From NCBI RefSeq assembly GCF_002940005.1, contig NZ_MDEF01000010.1: a stretch of 64,000 nt of DNA, one strand, 5' to 3'. Positions 50,996 through 59,453 of the stretch are shown in pieces (position 1 is the first letter of the stretch; each line of letters opens with the position of its first letter). The notes below the pieces were generated by a model. It was given only the letters and a program-made list of their open reading frames with translations. It was not told the origin of the DNA and made no database searches. A program made the position numbers and the translations under genes. This DNA comes from Xanthomonas hortorum (GTDB lineage Bacteria; Pseudomonadota; Gammaproteobacteria; Xanthomonadales; Xanthomonadaceae).

Positions 50996-52378
50996 TTAGC
51001 ATTCGATCACGTTCACCGCCAGGCCGCCGCGGCTGGTTTCCTTGTACTTGTCCTGCATGTCGCGGCCGGTGTCGCGCATGGTCTTGATGACCTTGTCCAG
51101 CGAGACCTTGTGCTTGCCGTCGCCGCGCATGGCCATGCGGCTGGCATTGATCGCCTTCACCGCGCCCATCGCATTACGTTCGATGCACGGGATCTGCACC
51201 AGGCCGCCGATCGGGTCGCAGGTCAGGCCGAGGTTGTGTTCCATGCCGATTTCCGCAGCGTTTTCAATCTGCCCCGGGTTGCCGCCTAGCGCGGCGACCA
51301 GACCGCCAGCGGCCATCGAACACGCCACGCCCACTTCGCCCTGGCAACCGACTTCGGCGCCGGAAATGGAGGCGTTTTCCTTGTAGAGAATGCCGATGGC
51401 CGCAGCGGTGAGCAGGAAGTCGAAGATGCGCTGCTCGGATGCGCCGGGGCAGAAGCGATAGAAGTAATGCAGCACCGAGGGAATGATGCCGGCCGCACCG
51501 TTGGTGGGTGCGGTAACGACGCGGCCGCCAGCGGCGTTTTCTTCGTTGACCGCGAGCGCGTACAGATTGACCCAGTCCAGCGTGGTCAACGGATCGCGCA
51601 TCGCCGCTTCCGGTTTGGACGACAGTTCGCGATACAGCGCCGGTGCGCGACGCGAGACGTTCAGGCCACCCGGTAGCGTGCCTTCCTGGCGAATGCCGCG
51701 TTCCACGCACGACTGCATCGCCGCCCAGAGTTCGCGCAGGCCGGCGCGAATGTCGTCTTCGCTGCGCCAGCTCTTTTCGTTTTCGAACATCAGCGCGGCG
51801 ATGCTCAGACCGCTGCGTGCGCATTGCGCCAGCAGTTCGTCGCCACTGAGGAACGGGTAAGGCAGTGGCGTCTCGTCGGCGACGATGCGGTCGTCGGCGG
51901 CATCGTCCTGGTTGACCACAAAACCGCCACCGACCGAGTAGTAATCGCGGGTGGCGATCACGGCGTCATTGGCGTCGTAGGCGGTGAAGCGCATGCCATT
52001 GGTGTGATACGGGAGCTTCTGCCGTTTGTTCATCGGCAGATCGCGTTTTTCATCGAAGGCGATGGTGTGCTGGCCCATCAAGTTGATGCGCTTGCTGGCG
52101 CGGATGCGCTCAAGTGTGGCGGGGATGATGTCCGGGTCGATCAGGTTGGGGCGGTTACCTTCCAGGCCGAGTAGCACGGCCTTGTCGGTGCCATGGCCGC
52201 GGCCGGTCAGGGCCAGCGAGCCGAAGACCTCGGCGCGGATGCGCACCACCTCCTGCAGGCGTCCGGCGTCGAGCAGCCAGCGATGCACGAAGCGTTCGGC
52301 GGCGCGCATCGGCCCCACGGTATGGGAGGAACTCGGACCGATGCCGATCTTGAACAGGTCGAACGTGCTGACAGCCAT
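50996..52378 (-). CDS. sdaA: L-serine dehydratase
   Basis: 460-residue single-chain, iron-sulfur-dependent L-serine ammonia-lyase that deaminates serine to pyruvate. N-terminal beta-domain: DLFKIGIGPSSSHTVGPM; alpha-domain with SRRAPALYR, TAPTNGAAGIIPSVLHYF, NASISGAEVGCQGEVGVACSMAAGGL and CDPIGGLVQIPCIERN. The cluster cysteines in these last motifs and the fully conserved VIEC C-terminus are present. Length is that of SdaA/SdaB (about 455). The start at 52378 (MAVSTFDLFK) is set by family length; a longer in-frame extension into 52501 overlaps the divergent gene. Confidence 0.95.
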   Translation of the reverse strand: MAVSTFDLFKIGIGPSSSHTVGPMRAAERFVHRWLLDAGRLQEVVRIRAEVFGSLALTGRGHGTDKAVLLGLEGNRPNLIDPDIIPATLERIRASKRINLMGQHTIAFDEKRDLPMNKRQKLPYHTNGMRFTAYDANDAVIATRDYYSVGGGFVVNQDDAADDRIVADETPLPYPFLSGDELLAQCARSGLSIAALMFENEKSWRSEDDIRAGLRELWAAMQSCVERGIRQEGTLPGGLNVSRRAPALYRELSSKPEAAMRDPLTTLDWVNLYALAVNEENAAGGRVVTAPTNGAAGIIPSVLHYFYRFCPGASEQRIFDFLLTAAAIGILYKENASISGAEVGCQGEVGVACSMAAGGLVAALGGNPGQIENAAEIGMEHNLGLTCDPIGGLVQIPCIERNAMGAVKAINASRMAMRGDGKHKVSLDKVIKTMRDTGRDMQDKYKETSRGGLAVNVIEC

Positions 52379-52465
52379 GCTTGCCCGAGAGGTGAGCGTA
52401 AAGGCGGCTATTCTAGTCTTTCGGCGATTGCGGTACGGCTGCAGCGCAGCATTGAGAGCTTTGCG

Positions 52466-52699
52466 ATGGCTTTGATCCTGTACCAACGCGACGATTGCCA
52501 CCTGTGTGACCAGGCCGTGGAAGTGCTGGCGCAGGCGCGCGCGGGCGAGTTCAGGAGCGTCTTTATCGATAACGATGCGGCGCTTGAGTCCGCTTATGGT
52601 GAGCGTGTGCCGGTATTGCGCGATGCGGTTGGGCGTGAGTTGGGGTGGCCGTTCGATAGCCGGCGTTTGCGGGAGTGGTTGAATGCCGGCACGCGCTGA
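52466..52699 (+). CDS. Glutaredoxin-like small protein
   Basis: 77-residue protein of the DUF836/glutaredoxin-like type. The N-terminal strand LILYQRDDCHLCDQA carries a C-x-x-C redox pair, and the VPVLRD motif includes the cis-Pro usual in thioredoxin folds; the C-terminus ends LREWLN. It probably acts in thiol-disulfide exchange in the cytoplasm; partners are not known. It is divergent from sdaA (87 bp between starts). The ATG at 52466 is used because the longer frame has no added conserved sequence. Confidence 0.87.
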   Translation: MALILYQRDDCHLCDQAVEVLAQARAGEFRSVFIDNDAALESAYGERVPVLRDAVGRELGWPFDSRRLREWLNAGTR

Positions 52700-52811
52700 T
52701 GCGGCGCCGTGCGCGCCCGATACGCGCCAGATTGTGCACTTGGAGCGACTACTAAAACGACTTCACGTTGGTCTATTGCAGAGCTGCTCATCTGCGGGTT
52801 TGCTGCAGTGC

Positions 52812-52841
52812 CCTTGCNCCCGCGACGGTGGGCGGGCAAGG
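52812..52841 (+). repeat. Hairpin repeat copy E, interrupted at an n
   Basis: Only the two flanks of the 102-bp hairpin family remain: ccttgc, the n at 52818, then cccgcgacggtgggcgggcaagg. About 72 bp of the middle are missing relative to copies at 27088 and 40141. The n lies exactly where the missing stretch belongs. Confidence 0.75.
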
Positions 52842-52907
52842 ACCAGTCGAGATGGTCGGTACGCATGGTTTTTAACAAAGCAGCCTGCGAACTTTCTGGT
52901 GCGGTGT

Positions 52908-52996
52908 CCTCACCGATTGCGGGACCGTGTGGCGGCATGGATGCCGCCCCCGAGCCTACATGGACGTACTTGCGGCGTGTCCTGCGAGCGGTGAGG
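52908..52996 (-). repeat. Long hairpin repeat, inverted copy F
   Basis: Closely matches 27347-27435 and is the reverse complement of the forward family: cctcaccg / cggtgagg outer arms, gcgggaccgtgtggcggcat, gagcctacatggacgtactt. Confidence 0.75.
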
Positions 52997-53111
52997 GCAC
53001 CGCGCCCTCGACCGACTCAGCGTTTGACCTGGGCATTTGACTACATCCAACGAGATCCGGCTAACAAACTCATTTTGTCGGATACCCCTTCAAAATGTCA
53101 GCCGCATTGAT

Positions 53112-53774
53112 TCAACGGCACCATTGCTGCTCGCAGGGCACGCCATCGTGGTCGCCGTCCATTTCGGTATTTGGGCAATGCAGCAACACGTAAGTGGCAT
53201 CGTCGCAGGAGGTCATCTGCGAGCAGTGCGTGCGTCCGCCACAGCTGTAGTGCGATGTGGAAGCGGGCGTGGCGGACGTTCTGCTTGCAGATGCAGGTGC
53301 CGTTACCGCAGGCGAGCTCTGAGCCAAGGCGCGGTCTGGCAGCGTCCTGCCTACCGGTGTTCGTGCCGCTGACGCTGACGCTGACGCTGACGACGTTTCA
53401 GTGGGCGCAGGCTCTGGCATCAGCATGTCCCGGTTGAGATATGCATAGCCGCCAGCGCCTGCCACAAGCAAGAGCAACATGACTTTGCCAAGCCCGACGG
53501 GACTATGAGCCGATGTCGATCGCGCCGCTGCATGCTGCCGGCGTGAGCTGCGCTCGGGTGCACGCGCTCCGGCGCGCATCACGCGCACCGCTTGCTGTCG
53601 CCCATCCTTGCCTGGTTCGATCTCGAAGGAAATCAGCTCGCCGATACGCGGCGCATCTGCGCTTCTGGGAAACGCGGAAATATGCACGAACAAGTCATCG
53701 CCCGGCTGAGCAGGGGTAATGAAGCCGAAGCCGCGATCGGGATTCCAGCGGGTCAACGTTCCGTGTGTGCGCAT
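53112..53774 (-). CDS. Cold-shock domain / membrane / Excalibur fusion protein
   Basis: 220 residues. Residues 1-65 are a cold-shock domain with THGTLTRWNPDRGFGFITP (RNP1 GFGFI) and DDLFVHISAF (RNP2). A basic linker leads to one membrane helix (about 95-113, VMLLLLVAGAGGYAYL), then a low-complexity Ser/Ala/Pro region with a SASASASA run encoded by a gctgac repeat (53370-53396), and a C-terminal Excalibur calcium-binding domain with CDDATYVLLHC and DGDHDGVPCEQQW. The N-terminal part would face the cytoplasm and bind RNA or DNA; the Excalibur domain would be periplasmic. I chose the start at 53774 (MRTHGTL); a longer reading adds 18 unrelated residues. Function unknown. Confidence 0.85.
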   Translation of the reverse strand: MRTHGTLTRWNPDRGFGFITPAQPGDDLFVHISAFPRSADAPRIGELISFEIEPGKDGRQQAVRVMRAGARAPERSSRRQHAAARSTSAHSPVGLGKVMLLLLVAGAGGYAYLNRDMLMPEPAPTETSSASASASAARTPVGRTLPDRALAQSSPAVTAPASASRTSATPASTSHYSCGGRTHCSQMTSCDDATYVLLHCPNTEMDGDHDGVPCEQQWCR

Positions 53775-53843
53775 CGTCGGCGTCCTTTGGATGAGTGCCG
53801 AGTCTAACTGTCGCGCGGTGTCATCCAATCGCCAGACACAAAA

Positions 53844-53876
53844 AAACGGCGGACCCGACGAGGTAGTCCGCCGTTT
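53844..53876 (-). terminator. Terminator of the YceI-b561-YceI operon
   Basis: On the minus strand, aaacggcggac and gtccgccgttt form a perfect stem around an 11-base loop, followed by a run of T (aaaaaaa at 53840-53846 on the plus strand). It lies beyond the end of the first YceI gene. Confidence 0.9.
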
Positions 53877-53906
53877 AGTGGCCGCGTCCGGTTGCGGCCG
53901 GTGGCG

Positions 53907-54476
53907 TTACTTCGCCTTGAACACGACCTTGGTGCTGATCGCGGTTTCGTTGGGGATGGTCTTGGTGTCGGCCCAGTCGCCGCCGCCCACGCCGAAGTCC
54001 TGGCGCTTCACCACCGCCTTGCCGGCCAGCACCGGCTGCGCGCCGGGTGTCCAGGTGAAGGTCAGCGTGACCGGCTTGCTGATGCCGCGCAATTCCAGTG
54101 TGCCGTCGGCGGCGTACTGGTTGCCGCCGAGTGCGCGGAACTTGTCGGCGCGGTAGCGCGCGGTGGCGAACTTGGCCACGTTGAAGAAGTCCGGCCCCTG
54201 CAGGGTCGAATCACGGTCGCCATTGCCGCTGACGGCACCTGCCAGCGGGATGCGCACGTCGAGCTTGGCACCGGCCAGATTGGCCGGATCAAAACTCAGT
54301 GTGGTGTCGAAACCGGGGAACTTGCCGGTGAAGACTTCGCCGTCGTACTTGCTGGCAAACACCAGCGACGAACCGGGCGCCTGCACGTAATCGGCAGCGA
54401 GGACCGGGGCGGCAGCGAACGTGGCCACCAATGAGGCGGCGACCAGTAGGGGAGAGGCGAACAACCTGGACGACAT
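53907..54476 (-). CDS. YceI-family periplasmic lipid-binding protein (1)
   Basis: 189-residue YceI protein with a signal peptide (about 1-27, VLAAD). The domain shows SLVFASKYDGEVFTGKFPGF, LDVRIPLAGAVSGNGDRD, PDFFNVAKFATARY, LELRGISKPVTLTFTW, the typical YceI lipocalin-like barrel, which binds isoprenoids or fatty amides in relatives. The start at 54476 is preceded by a weak ggg. It is the last gene of an operon with cytochrome b561 and a second YceI gene and is followed by a strong terminator. Confidence 0.92.
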   Translation of the reverse strand: MSSRLFASPLLVAASLVATFAAAPVLAADYVQAPGSSLVFASKYDGEVFTGKFPGFDTTLSFDPANLAGAKLDVRIPLAGAVSGNGDRDSTLQGPDFFNVAKFATARYRADKFRALGGNQYAADGTLELRGISKPVTLTFTWTPGAQPVLAGKAVVKRQDFGVGGGDWADTKTIPNETAISTKVVFKAK

Positions 54477-54486
54477 GGGGAATCCT

Positions 54487-55050
54487 TTAGGTTTTGGAAG
54501 AGAGCCAACCGCGCGGCAACATCCGCACCAAGGTGGCGTCACGCTGGAACAGGTGGTGATAGAGCGCAGCGCCGGCATGCGCCAGCACCACCGCAATCAA
54601 CAACCAGAAGCCCCACTCGTGGATGAAATGCGCAATCGCGCGCAGTTGTTCGTCCGGCGGGCTGAGCTTGGGGACGGCAAACAACCCGAACCAACGGAAC
54701 GGGCGCAGGCCGCTGGTGGAGTCGTACAGCCAGCCCGACAGCGGCATGGCGAAGATCATGGCGTACAGCAGCCAGTGGGTGAGCCCGGCAATGCGTTCCT
54801 GCCAGCGCGGGGTACCGCTTACCGGCGGCGGCGCGCCTGCATAGATGCGCCAGCCCAGCCGCACGAGCACTAGTGCCAGCACGGTCAGACCCACCGACTT
54901 GTGCGCGGTGTAGACCCAGAAATATTTCGGGGTCTTGGGCAGGTCGCCCATGATCAGGCCAACCACGCCCAACGCCAGAATCAGCAGTGCGATCAGCCAA
55001 TGCAGGGTCTGGCTGACACCGCCCCAACGTTCGATGTTCTTCAGGCTCAT
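54487..55050 (-). CDS. Cytochrome b561-family membrane protein
   Basis: 187-residue protein with four membrane helices and the histidines expected to hold two b-type haems: TLHWLIALLILALG, YTAHKSVGLTVLAL, THWLLYAMIFAMPLSGWLYDS and LAHAGAALYHHLF. It belongs to the prokaryotic cytochrome b561 (CybB) group, which transfers electrons between quinol and periplasmic partners. It is 10 bp from the downstream YceI gene and 2 bp from the upstream YceI gene, a tight operon. The YceI/b561 partnership is a recurring arrangement in proteobacteria. Confidence 0.93.
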   Translation of the reverse strand: MSLKNIERWGGVSQTLHWLIALLILALGVVGLIMGDLPKTPKYFWVYTAHKSVGLTVLALVLVRLGWRIYAGAPPPVSGTPRWQERIAGLTHWLLYAMIFAMPLSGWLYDSTSGLRPFRWFGLFAVPKLSPPDEQLRAIAHFIHEWGFWLLIAVVLAHAGAALYHHLFQRDATLVRMLPRGWLSSKT

Positions 55051-55052
55051 GC

Positions 55053-55709
55053 TCAGGATTCCGGGCTGGTGGCAGCGTCAGGGGCGGCGGGTGTGTTCTG
55101 CGGTTGCGGTGCGTCGTCTTCGGCGCGGCCCTCGCGTACGGCTTCGGCTTCGATGCGCAGTTCCACCGAGTCGCCGATCATCGACTTCCACGCGTCGATT
55201 CCGAACTCGGCACGGCTCAGCGTGGCGGTGGCCGAGAAACCGGCAGTGCGTCGGAACGGCGGCAGCGGATGACGTTTGAGCGCGTTGAGGGTGACGTCCA
55301 GGGTGACCGGGCGGGTGACTCCATGCAGGGTCAGATTTCCAGTGACCTTGGCGTGGTTTTCGCCGCTTGCGACCACCTGCGTGGAGACGAAATGCGCGTC
55401 GGGAAACCGCTCGGCGTCGAGCAGGTTGCGCGCCAGCGTGGCCTCGTTCCACTTGGCATCGCCCAGGTCGGCACGGTGCAGCGGCACGCTGACATCCAGC
55501 CGTGCGGAGGCCCAGTCGTCCGGGTCGAACACCAGCGTGCCGCTACTTCCGGAAACGGTGCCCAACGCCTTGGAAAACCCGGCATGTTCGACTGCGAACA
55601 GCACCCGCGTGTGCACCGGATCCAGCGCGTAACGCACCGGCGCGGCGGTTGCGGCAAGGCTGGTCGCGACCAGGGCGGGAAGCAGCAACAGGCGGGCGAG
55701 GATTGTCAT
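55053..55709 (-). CDS. YceI-family periplasmic protein (2)
   Basis: 218-residue YceI protein with a signal peptide (1-22). Core: YALDPVHTRVLFAVEHAGFSKALG, LDVSVPLHRADLGDAKWNEATL, HFVSTQVVASGENHAKVTGNLTLHGVTRPVTLDVTL. The C-terminal ~30 residues are an Asp/Pro/Gln/Ala-rich tail absent from the other copy. It heads the YceI-b561-YceI operon and is divergent from the first propeller kinase gene (95 bp between starts). Confidence 0.92.
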   Translation of the reverse strand: MTILARLLLLPALVATSLAATAAPVRYALDPVHTRVLFAVEHAGFSKALGTVSGSSGTLVFDPDDWASARLDVSVPLHRADLGDAKWNEATLARNLLDAERFPDAHFVSTQVVASGENHAKVTGNLTLHGVTRPVTLDVTLNALKRHPLPPFRRTAGFSATATLSRAEFGIDAWKSMIGDSVELRIEAEAVREGRAEDDAPQPQNTPAAPDAATSPES

Positions 55710-55804
55710 GGGCGGATTCTAGGCATTCCCGCTACGCTGCGCTTGGCTTGCGCTCGCAACGATCCGTTGCGAGCATGCGGGCTGGACGTGGAAAGGATGC
55801 CCAC

Positions 55805-58800
55805 ATGCGTGCGCTCATCGTTGTGCTTGTCTTGCTGCTTGGCGCTTTGCCATGTGCGGCGAAGATTCCCGAGATTCCCCGTTTCCGCATTGTAGGGCCC
55901 AGCGATGGACTTCCATCGACCATGGTGGTTGCGATCCACCAGGATCGTGCCGGTTATCTGTGGCTTGGCACCCTGGATGGCCTGGTGCGTTACGACGGCG
56001 CGGGATTCAGGACCTGGAGACACGATCCGAACGACCCTGCGTCGTTGCCCTGCAATGCGGTCCAGGCGCTGCATATCGATGCGCTGGACAGGATATGGAT
56101 CGGCTGCGGCAAGACGCTGAGCGTCATGGATGCCGGACGACGCCAGTTTCGCCACTATCGCACTGCGGACTATCCTTTGCTGAAGGACGGCGAGATCTAC
56201 AGCATCGCTGCGTTCGACGGCGATATCTGGGCCGGGACCACGTCCGGCGCGCTGGTCCGCATCGATGCTGGTGGGACGATGTCGTCGGTGGATCTGGGTG
56301 CGGTCGATGGCGATCTTGACCAGGCCATGGTCATGAATCTTGCGGCGGACAACCGGCAGCGGCTGTGGATCGCAACCAGTAATGGACTGGCTTATTACGA
56401 CGGGAAACATCTGCGTCGCGAATATGTCCCGGACGAGCCGAACCGGCAGTCGGCCATTTTCGGTCTGCAATGGACCGGCGACCGTCTGTGGCTGGGCAGC
56501 GAGTCTGGATTGCATGTCATGGGGTCCAACGATCAATGGCAGCCGCTTCCCTGGGGAACGATGTTCGGTAGCGGCAACGAGTTCTGGGGCGCAGTGGCTG
56601 CTCAGGACGGCGAGTTCTGGCTAGGGAGCGGACGTGGTCTATGGCGGACGCGTGGCGAGCGTCCACCGGTCCCTGCCTTCAGCGGCGAGGGTCCGTTGTC
56701 GCGCCGTAATGTGGTCGGTCTGCTGGGAGCGGCCGATGGGGGGCTTTGGGTTCCGATGCATGGCACTGGCCTGGGGTATTTGCCGGCGGATTGGAAGCGC
56801 AGTGCCGTGCTCAAGCCCGCCGCGCCGACCGGCGATGCCATTTATTGCAATCTGGCACCCGCCACACGGTCTGGTGGTTTGTGGCAAGTGGATACAGACG
56901 GTCGCTTGTTGCGCGTTGATCCGAGCACGGGCGACACGTTTCAGACAGGATTGCAGTCGCCGCATCTCAAGGGCATGGAGCTGGTGTCGGCGTTGGAGGA
57001 TCGTCTGCAGCGTGTCTGGCTGGGCAATTTGAGCTTTGGTCTCTCGCGGATGGATCTGCGCACTGGTGAGTTCATCCACTGGCCGTCCGATGGTCCCGAA
57101 CCGGCATCCGCGCTGTCGGCGCCGGACTGGATCATCGAGCAGGGCGACACGGTGTGGATGGCATTCCTCGACATGGTGCAGCAGCGCGATTTACGTAGCG
57201 GCCGCGTCTTGCAGCGCATCACTCAGCAAGACCTGCATGGCCTCAGCGACATCGCCGTACAGCAGCTTGAACAAGGCCCCGACGGGCGTGTCTGGGCTGC
57301 GGGCGAGGGCGGCATGTTTGCCTGGGACGACACCTCTCGCCGCTTTGTGCCGGTTGCAGGTCTCGAAGGAACCCCGATCCAGGCGTTTGCCAGCCAATCG
57401 CCGGAGATGGTGTGGGTATACCGGGCCACCGGTGCGGAACAATGGAAAAAAACCGCAACAGGCTGGACGCGTGTGCGCCACGTGGGCGAAGCCGACGGGC
57501 TGGCCGGATTCGACGCCTCTGCAATGCAGATCGACCCGCATGGCAGGGTCTGGATTTCTAGCTTGCGTGGGCTCTGGCGGATCGATCCCTCGGTGACGCC
57601 GGCACGGTTGCGCAATATCGGCACGCGCGATGGGTTGACCAGTCAGGAATTCGTCCAGCATTGCCTGCTGATGGCGGGCGACACGTTGATCGGGGCGACC
57701 AGCGATGGCTCCACCGTGTTGCTGGATACCGCAATGCCCGATATCGCACCGTTCGTGCCCGCATTGCAGTTGGAACATCTCAGCGTGTTGCGTAATGGTG
57801 CACGCATCGCGTTGCCGATGGATCGCCCGTTTCAGCTGGGTCCCGGGGACCGGCAGTTGCAGATCGTCAGTCGTCTGCTGTCGTATAGCGATCCGCTTTC
57901 CAATCGTTATCGCAGTTTCTTGAAAGGCTTCGATACGGAGTGGCAGACCTCGGGCAACGCGGGGATCCGCGAATTTGCCAGTTTGCCTGCCGGCAACTAC
58001 GAGCTCGCGCTGCAGGGTGTAGACCCCTTGGGTAATCGCTCGCCAGTGCGCACCCTGCGATTTACGGTCAATCCACCCTGGTGGCGCAGCGACGTCGGTA
58101 TCGCGCTGATCTGCCTGCTTGGATTGCTGCTGAGCGCATTGCTTGCCGCCGCTTACCGCCGGCGTGTGCGCATGCGTGCGCAATGGCAACTTGCGCAGCA
58201 CAAACGCGAGCTTGCCGAGCAGGCGTCGCAGGCCAAGACGCGGTTTCTTGCGACATTGGGGCACGAGGTGCGTACGCCGATGACCGGTGTGCTGGGGATG
58301 AGCGAGTTGCTGCTGCAGACACCGTTGGATGGACGTCAGCAGGGCTATGCCAGCGCCATCCAGTCGGCGGGCAAGCATCTGCTGCGGCTGGTCAACGATG
58401 CGTTGGATCTGGCGCGGATCGAGGCCGGCAAGCTGCCATTGGATTACCGCGATTTCGATTTGCGCCAGCTAATCAGGCAAGTGGCCGAGCTGGTGCGCCC
58501 AACTGCCGAGCAGAAGCAGTTGGTCTTCGAGTGCGAGCTGGAGGATGCGTTGCCGCCGGCACTGCACGGCGATGCCAGCCGGGTGCAGCAGATCCTGCTC
58601 AATCTGTTGTTCAACGCGGTCAAGTTCACTGACCGCGGCAGTGTGAGTTTGCGTGTCTCAGCGCTGCCGCAAGGCCACAAACAAGGCATCCGGATGGAGG
58701 TGCGCGATACCGGCCCCGGCATGAGTGCAGAACAGCGCGGGCGCTTGTTCCAGCGCTTCGAGCAGGCCGAAGGCGCGCTCACGCTTGCGCGGCATGGCGG

Positions 58801-59374
58801 CAGTGGCCTGGGGCTGGCGATCTGCCGCGAATTGGCAGCGGCCATGGGCGGTGAAGTGACGGTCAGCAGCGAACTGGGGCAAGGCGCGTGTTTCGTGGTC
58901 GAGCTGCCATTGCGCTGGGTGGCTGCGTTACCTGCAGTGACGCCGAATGTGGCACGCACAACGCCGCTTCACGATCAGGCGCCACTGCAGCTGCTGCTGG
59001 TCGAAGACGACCCCACCGTGGCGCAAGTGATTGTCGGCCTGCTGCAGACGCGCGGGCATCAGGTCACGCATGTGTTGCATGGTCTTGCGGCACTGGCCGA
59101 GGTGAGCACGCGCAGCTTCGATGCCGGCCTGTGCGACCTAGATCTGCCCGGCATCGACGGTGCGGCACTGGTGGCGCAATTGCGCGCGCGCGGCGTGCGT
59201 TTTCCGATCGTTGCGGTGACCGCACGCGCCGACGCCGATGCAGAACCGCAGGCAATGGCGGCCGGGTGCAATGGATTCTTGCGCAAGCCGGTCACCGGCG
59301 ACTTGCTCGCGCAGGTACTGGCGCGCGCGCTTGCTGACGCCAGCGACGCACAGGAAGACCCGGTTGCCGACTAG
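55805..59374 (+). CDS. Propeller-type hybrid histidine kinase (1)
   Basis: 1189-residue one-protein two-component sensor. Order: signal peptide (1-20), two periplasmic beta-propellers made of Reg_prop repeats (YLWLGTLDGLVRYDG, RIWIGCGKT, RLWIATSNGLAYYDG and others to ~690), a Y_Y_Y domain (~695-758), a membrane helix (764-786), HisKA with His820 in FLATLGHEVRTPMTGV, HATPase_c with GSGLGLAICRELAAAMGG, and a receiver with phospho-acceptor Asp1111 in LCDLDLPGIDG. There is no DNA-binding domain, so it must signal to a separate regulator. Such kinases in Bacteroidetes and Xanthomonas sense polysaccharides; here the ligand is unknown. The ATG at 55805 gives a proper signal peptide. Confidence 0.92.
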   Translation: MRALIVVLVLLLGALPCAAKIPEIPRFRIVGPSDGLPSTMVVAIHQDRAGYLWLGTLDGLVRYDGAGFRTWRHDPNDPASLPCNAVQALHIDALDRIWIGCGKTLSVMDAGRRQFRHYRTADYPLLKDGEIYSIAAFDGDIWAGTTSGALVRIDAGGTMSSVDLGAVDGDLDQAMVMNLAADNRQRLWIATSNGLAYYDGKHLRREYVPDEPNRQSAIFGLQWTGDRLWLGSESGLHVMGSNDQWQPLPWGTMFGSGNEFWGAVAAQDGEFWLGSGRGLWRTRGERPPVPAFSGEGPLSRRNVVGLLGAADGGLWVPMHGTGLGYLPADWKRSAVLKPAAPTGDAIYCNLAPATRSGGLWQVDTDGRLLRVDPSTGDTFQTGLQSPHLKGMELVSALEDRLQRVWLGNLSFGLSRMDLRTGEFIHWPSDGPEPASALSAPDWIIEQGDTVWMAFLDMVQQRDLRSGRVLQRITQQDLHGLSDIAVQQLEQGPDGRVWAAGEGGMFAWDDTSRRFVPVAGLEGTPIQAFASQSPEMVWVYRATGAEQWKKTATGWTRVRHVGEADGLAGFDASAMQIDPHGRVWISSLRGLWRIDPSVTPARLRNIGTRDGLTSQEFVQHCLLMAGDTLIGATSDGSTVLLDTAMPDIAPFVPALQLEHLSVLRNGARIALPMDRPFQLGPGDRQLQIVSRLLSYSDPLSNRYRSFLKGFDTEWQTSGNAGIREFASLPAGNYELALQGVDPLGNRSPVRTLRFTVNPPWWRSDVGIALICLLGLLLSALLAAAYRRRVRMRAQWQLAQHKRELAEQASQAKTRFLATLGHEVRTPMTGVLGMSELLLQTPLDGRQQGYASAIQSAGKHLLRLVNDALDLARIEAGKLPLDYRDFDLRQLIRQVAELVRPTAEQKQLVFECELEDALPPALHGDASRVQQILLNLLFNAVKFTDRGSVSLRVSALPQGHKQGIRMEVRDTGPGMSAEQRGRLFQRFEQAEGALTLARHGGSGLGLAICRELAAAMGGEVTVSSELGQGACFVVELPLRWVAALPAVTPNVARTTPLHDQAPLQLLLVEDDPTVAQVIVGLLQTRGHQVTHVLHGLAALAEVSTRSFDAGLCDLDLPGIDGAALVAQLRARGVRFPIVAVTARADADAEPQAMAAGCNGFLRKPVTGDLLAQVLARALADASDAQEDPVAD

Positions 59375-59453
59375 GGGCGGCCGCAGCGAAGCAGGTACAG
59401 TGCAGTCCCGCCAGGGAGCGCGCGCAAGCGTGCAGGTGGCGATGGGGACAAGG

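Larger units (their letters stand above)
52700..53111. other. Repeat-filled intergenic region with one ambiguous base
   Basis: 412 bp without a gene. It holds a truncated forward copy (52812-52841) of the hairpin repeat with the window's only n at 52818, then an inverted copy (52908-52996), and a ccggctaacaaac...gtcgg segment near 53054-53080 that resembles the TIR-element ends. The arrangement matches that at 26977-27450. Confidence 0.6.
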
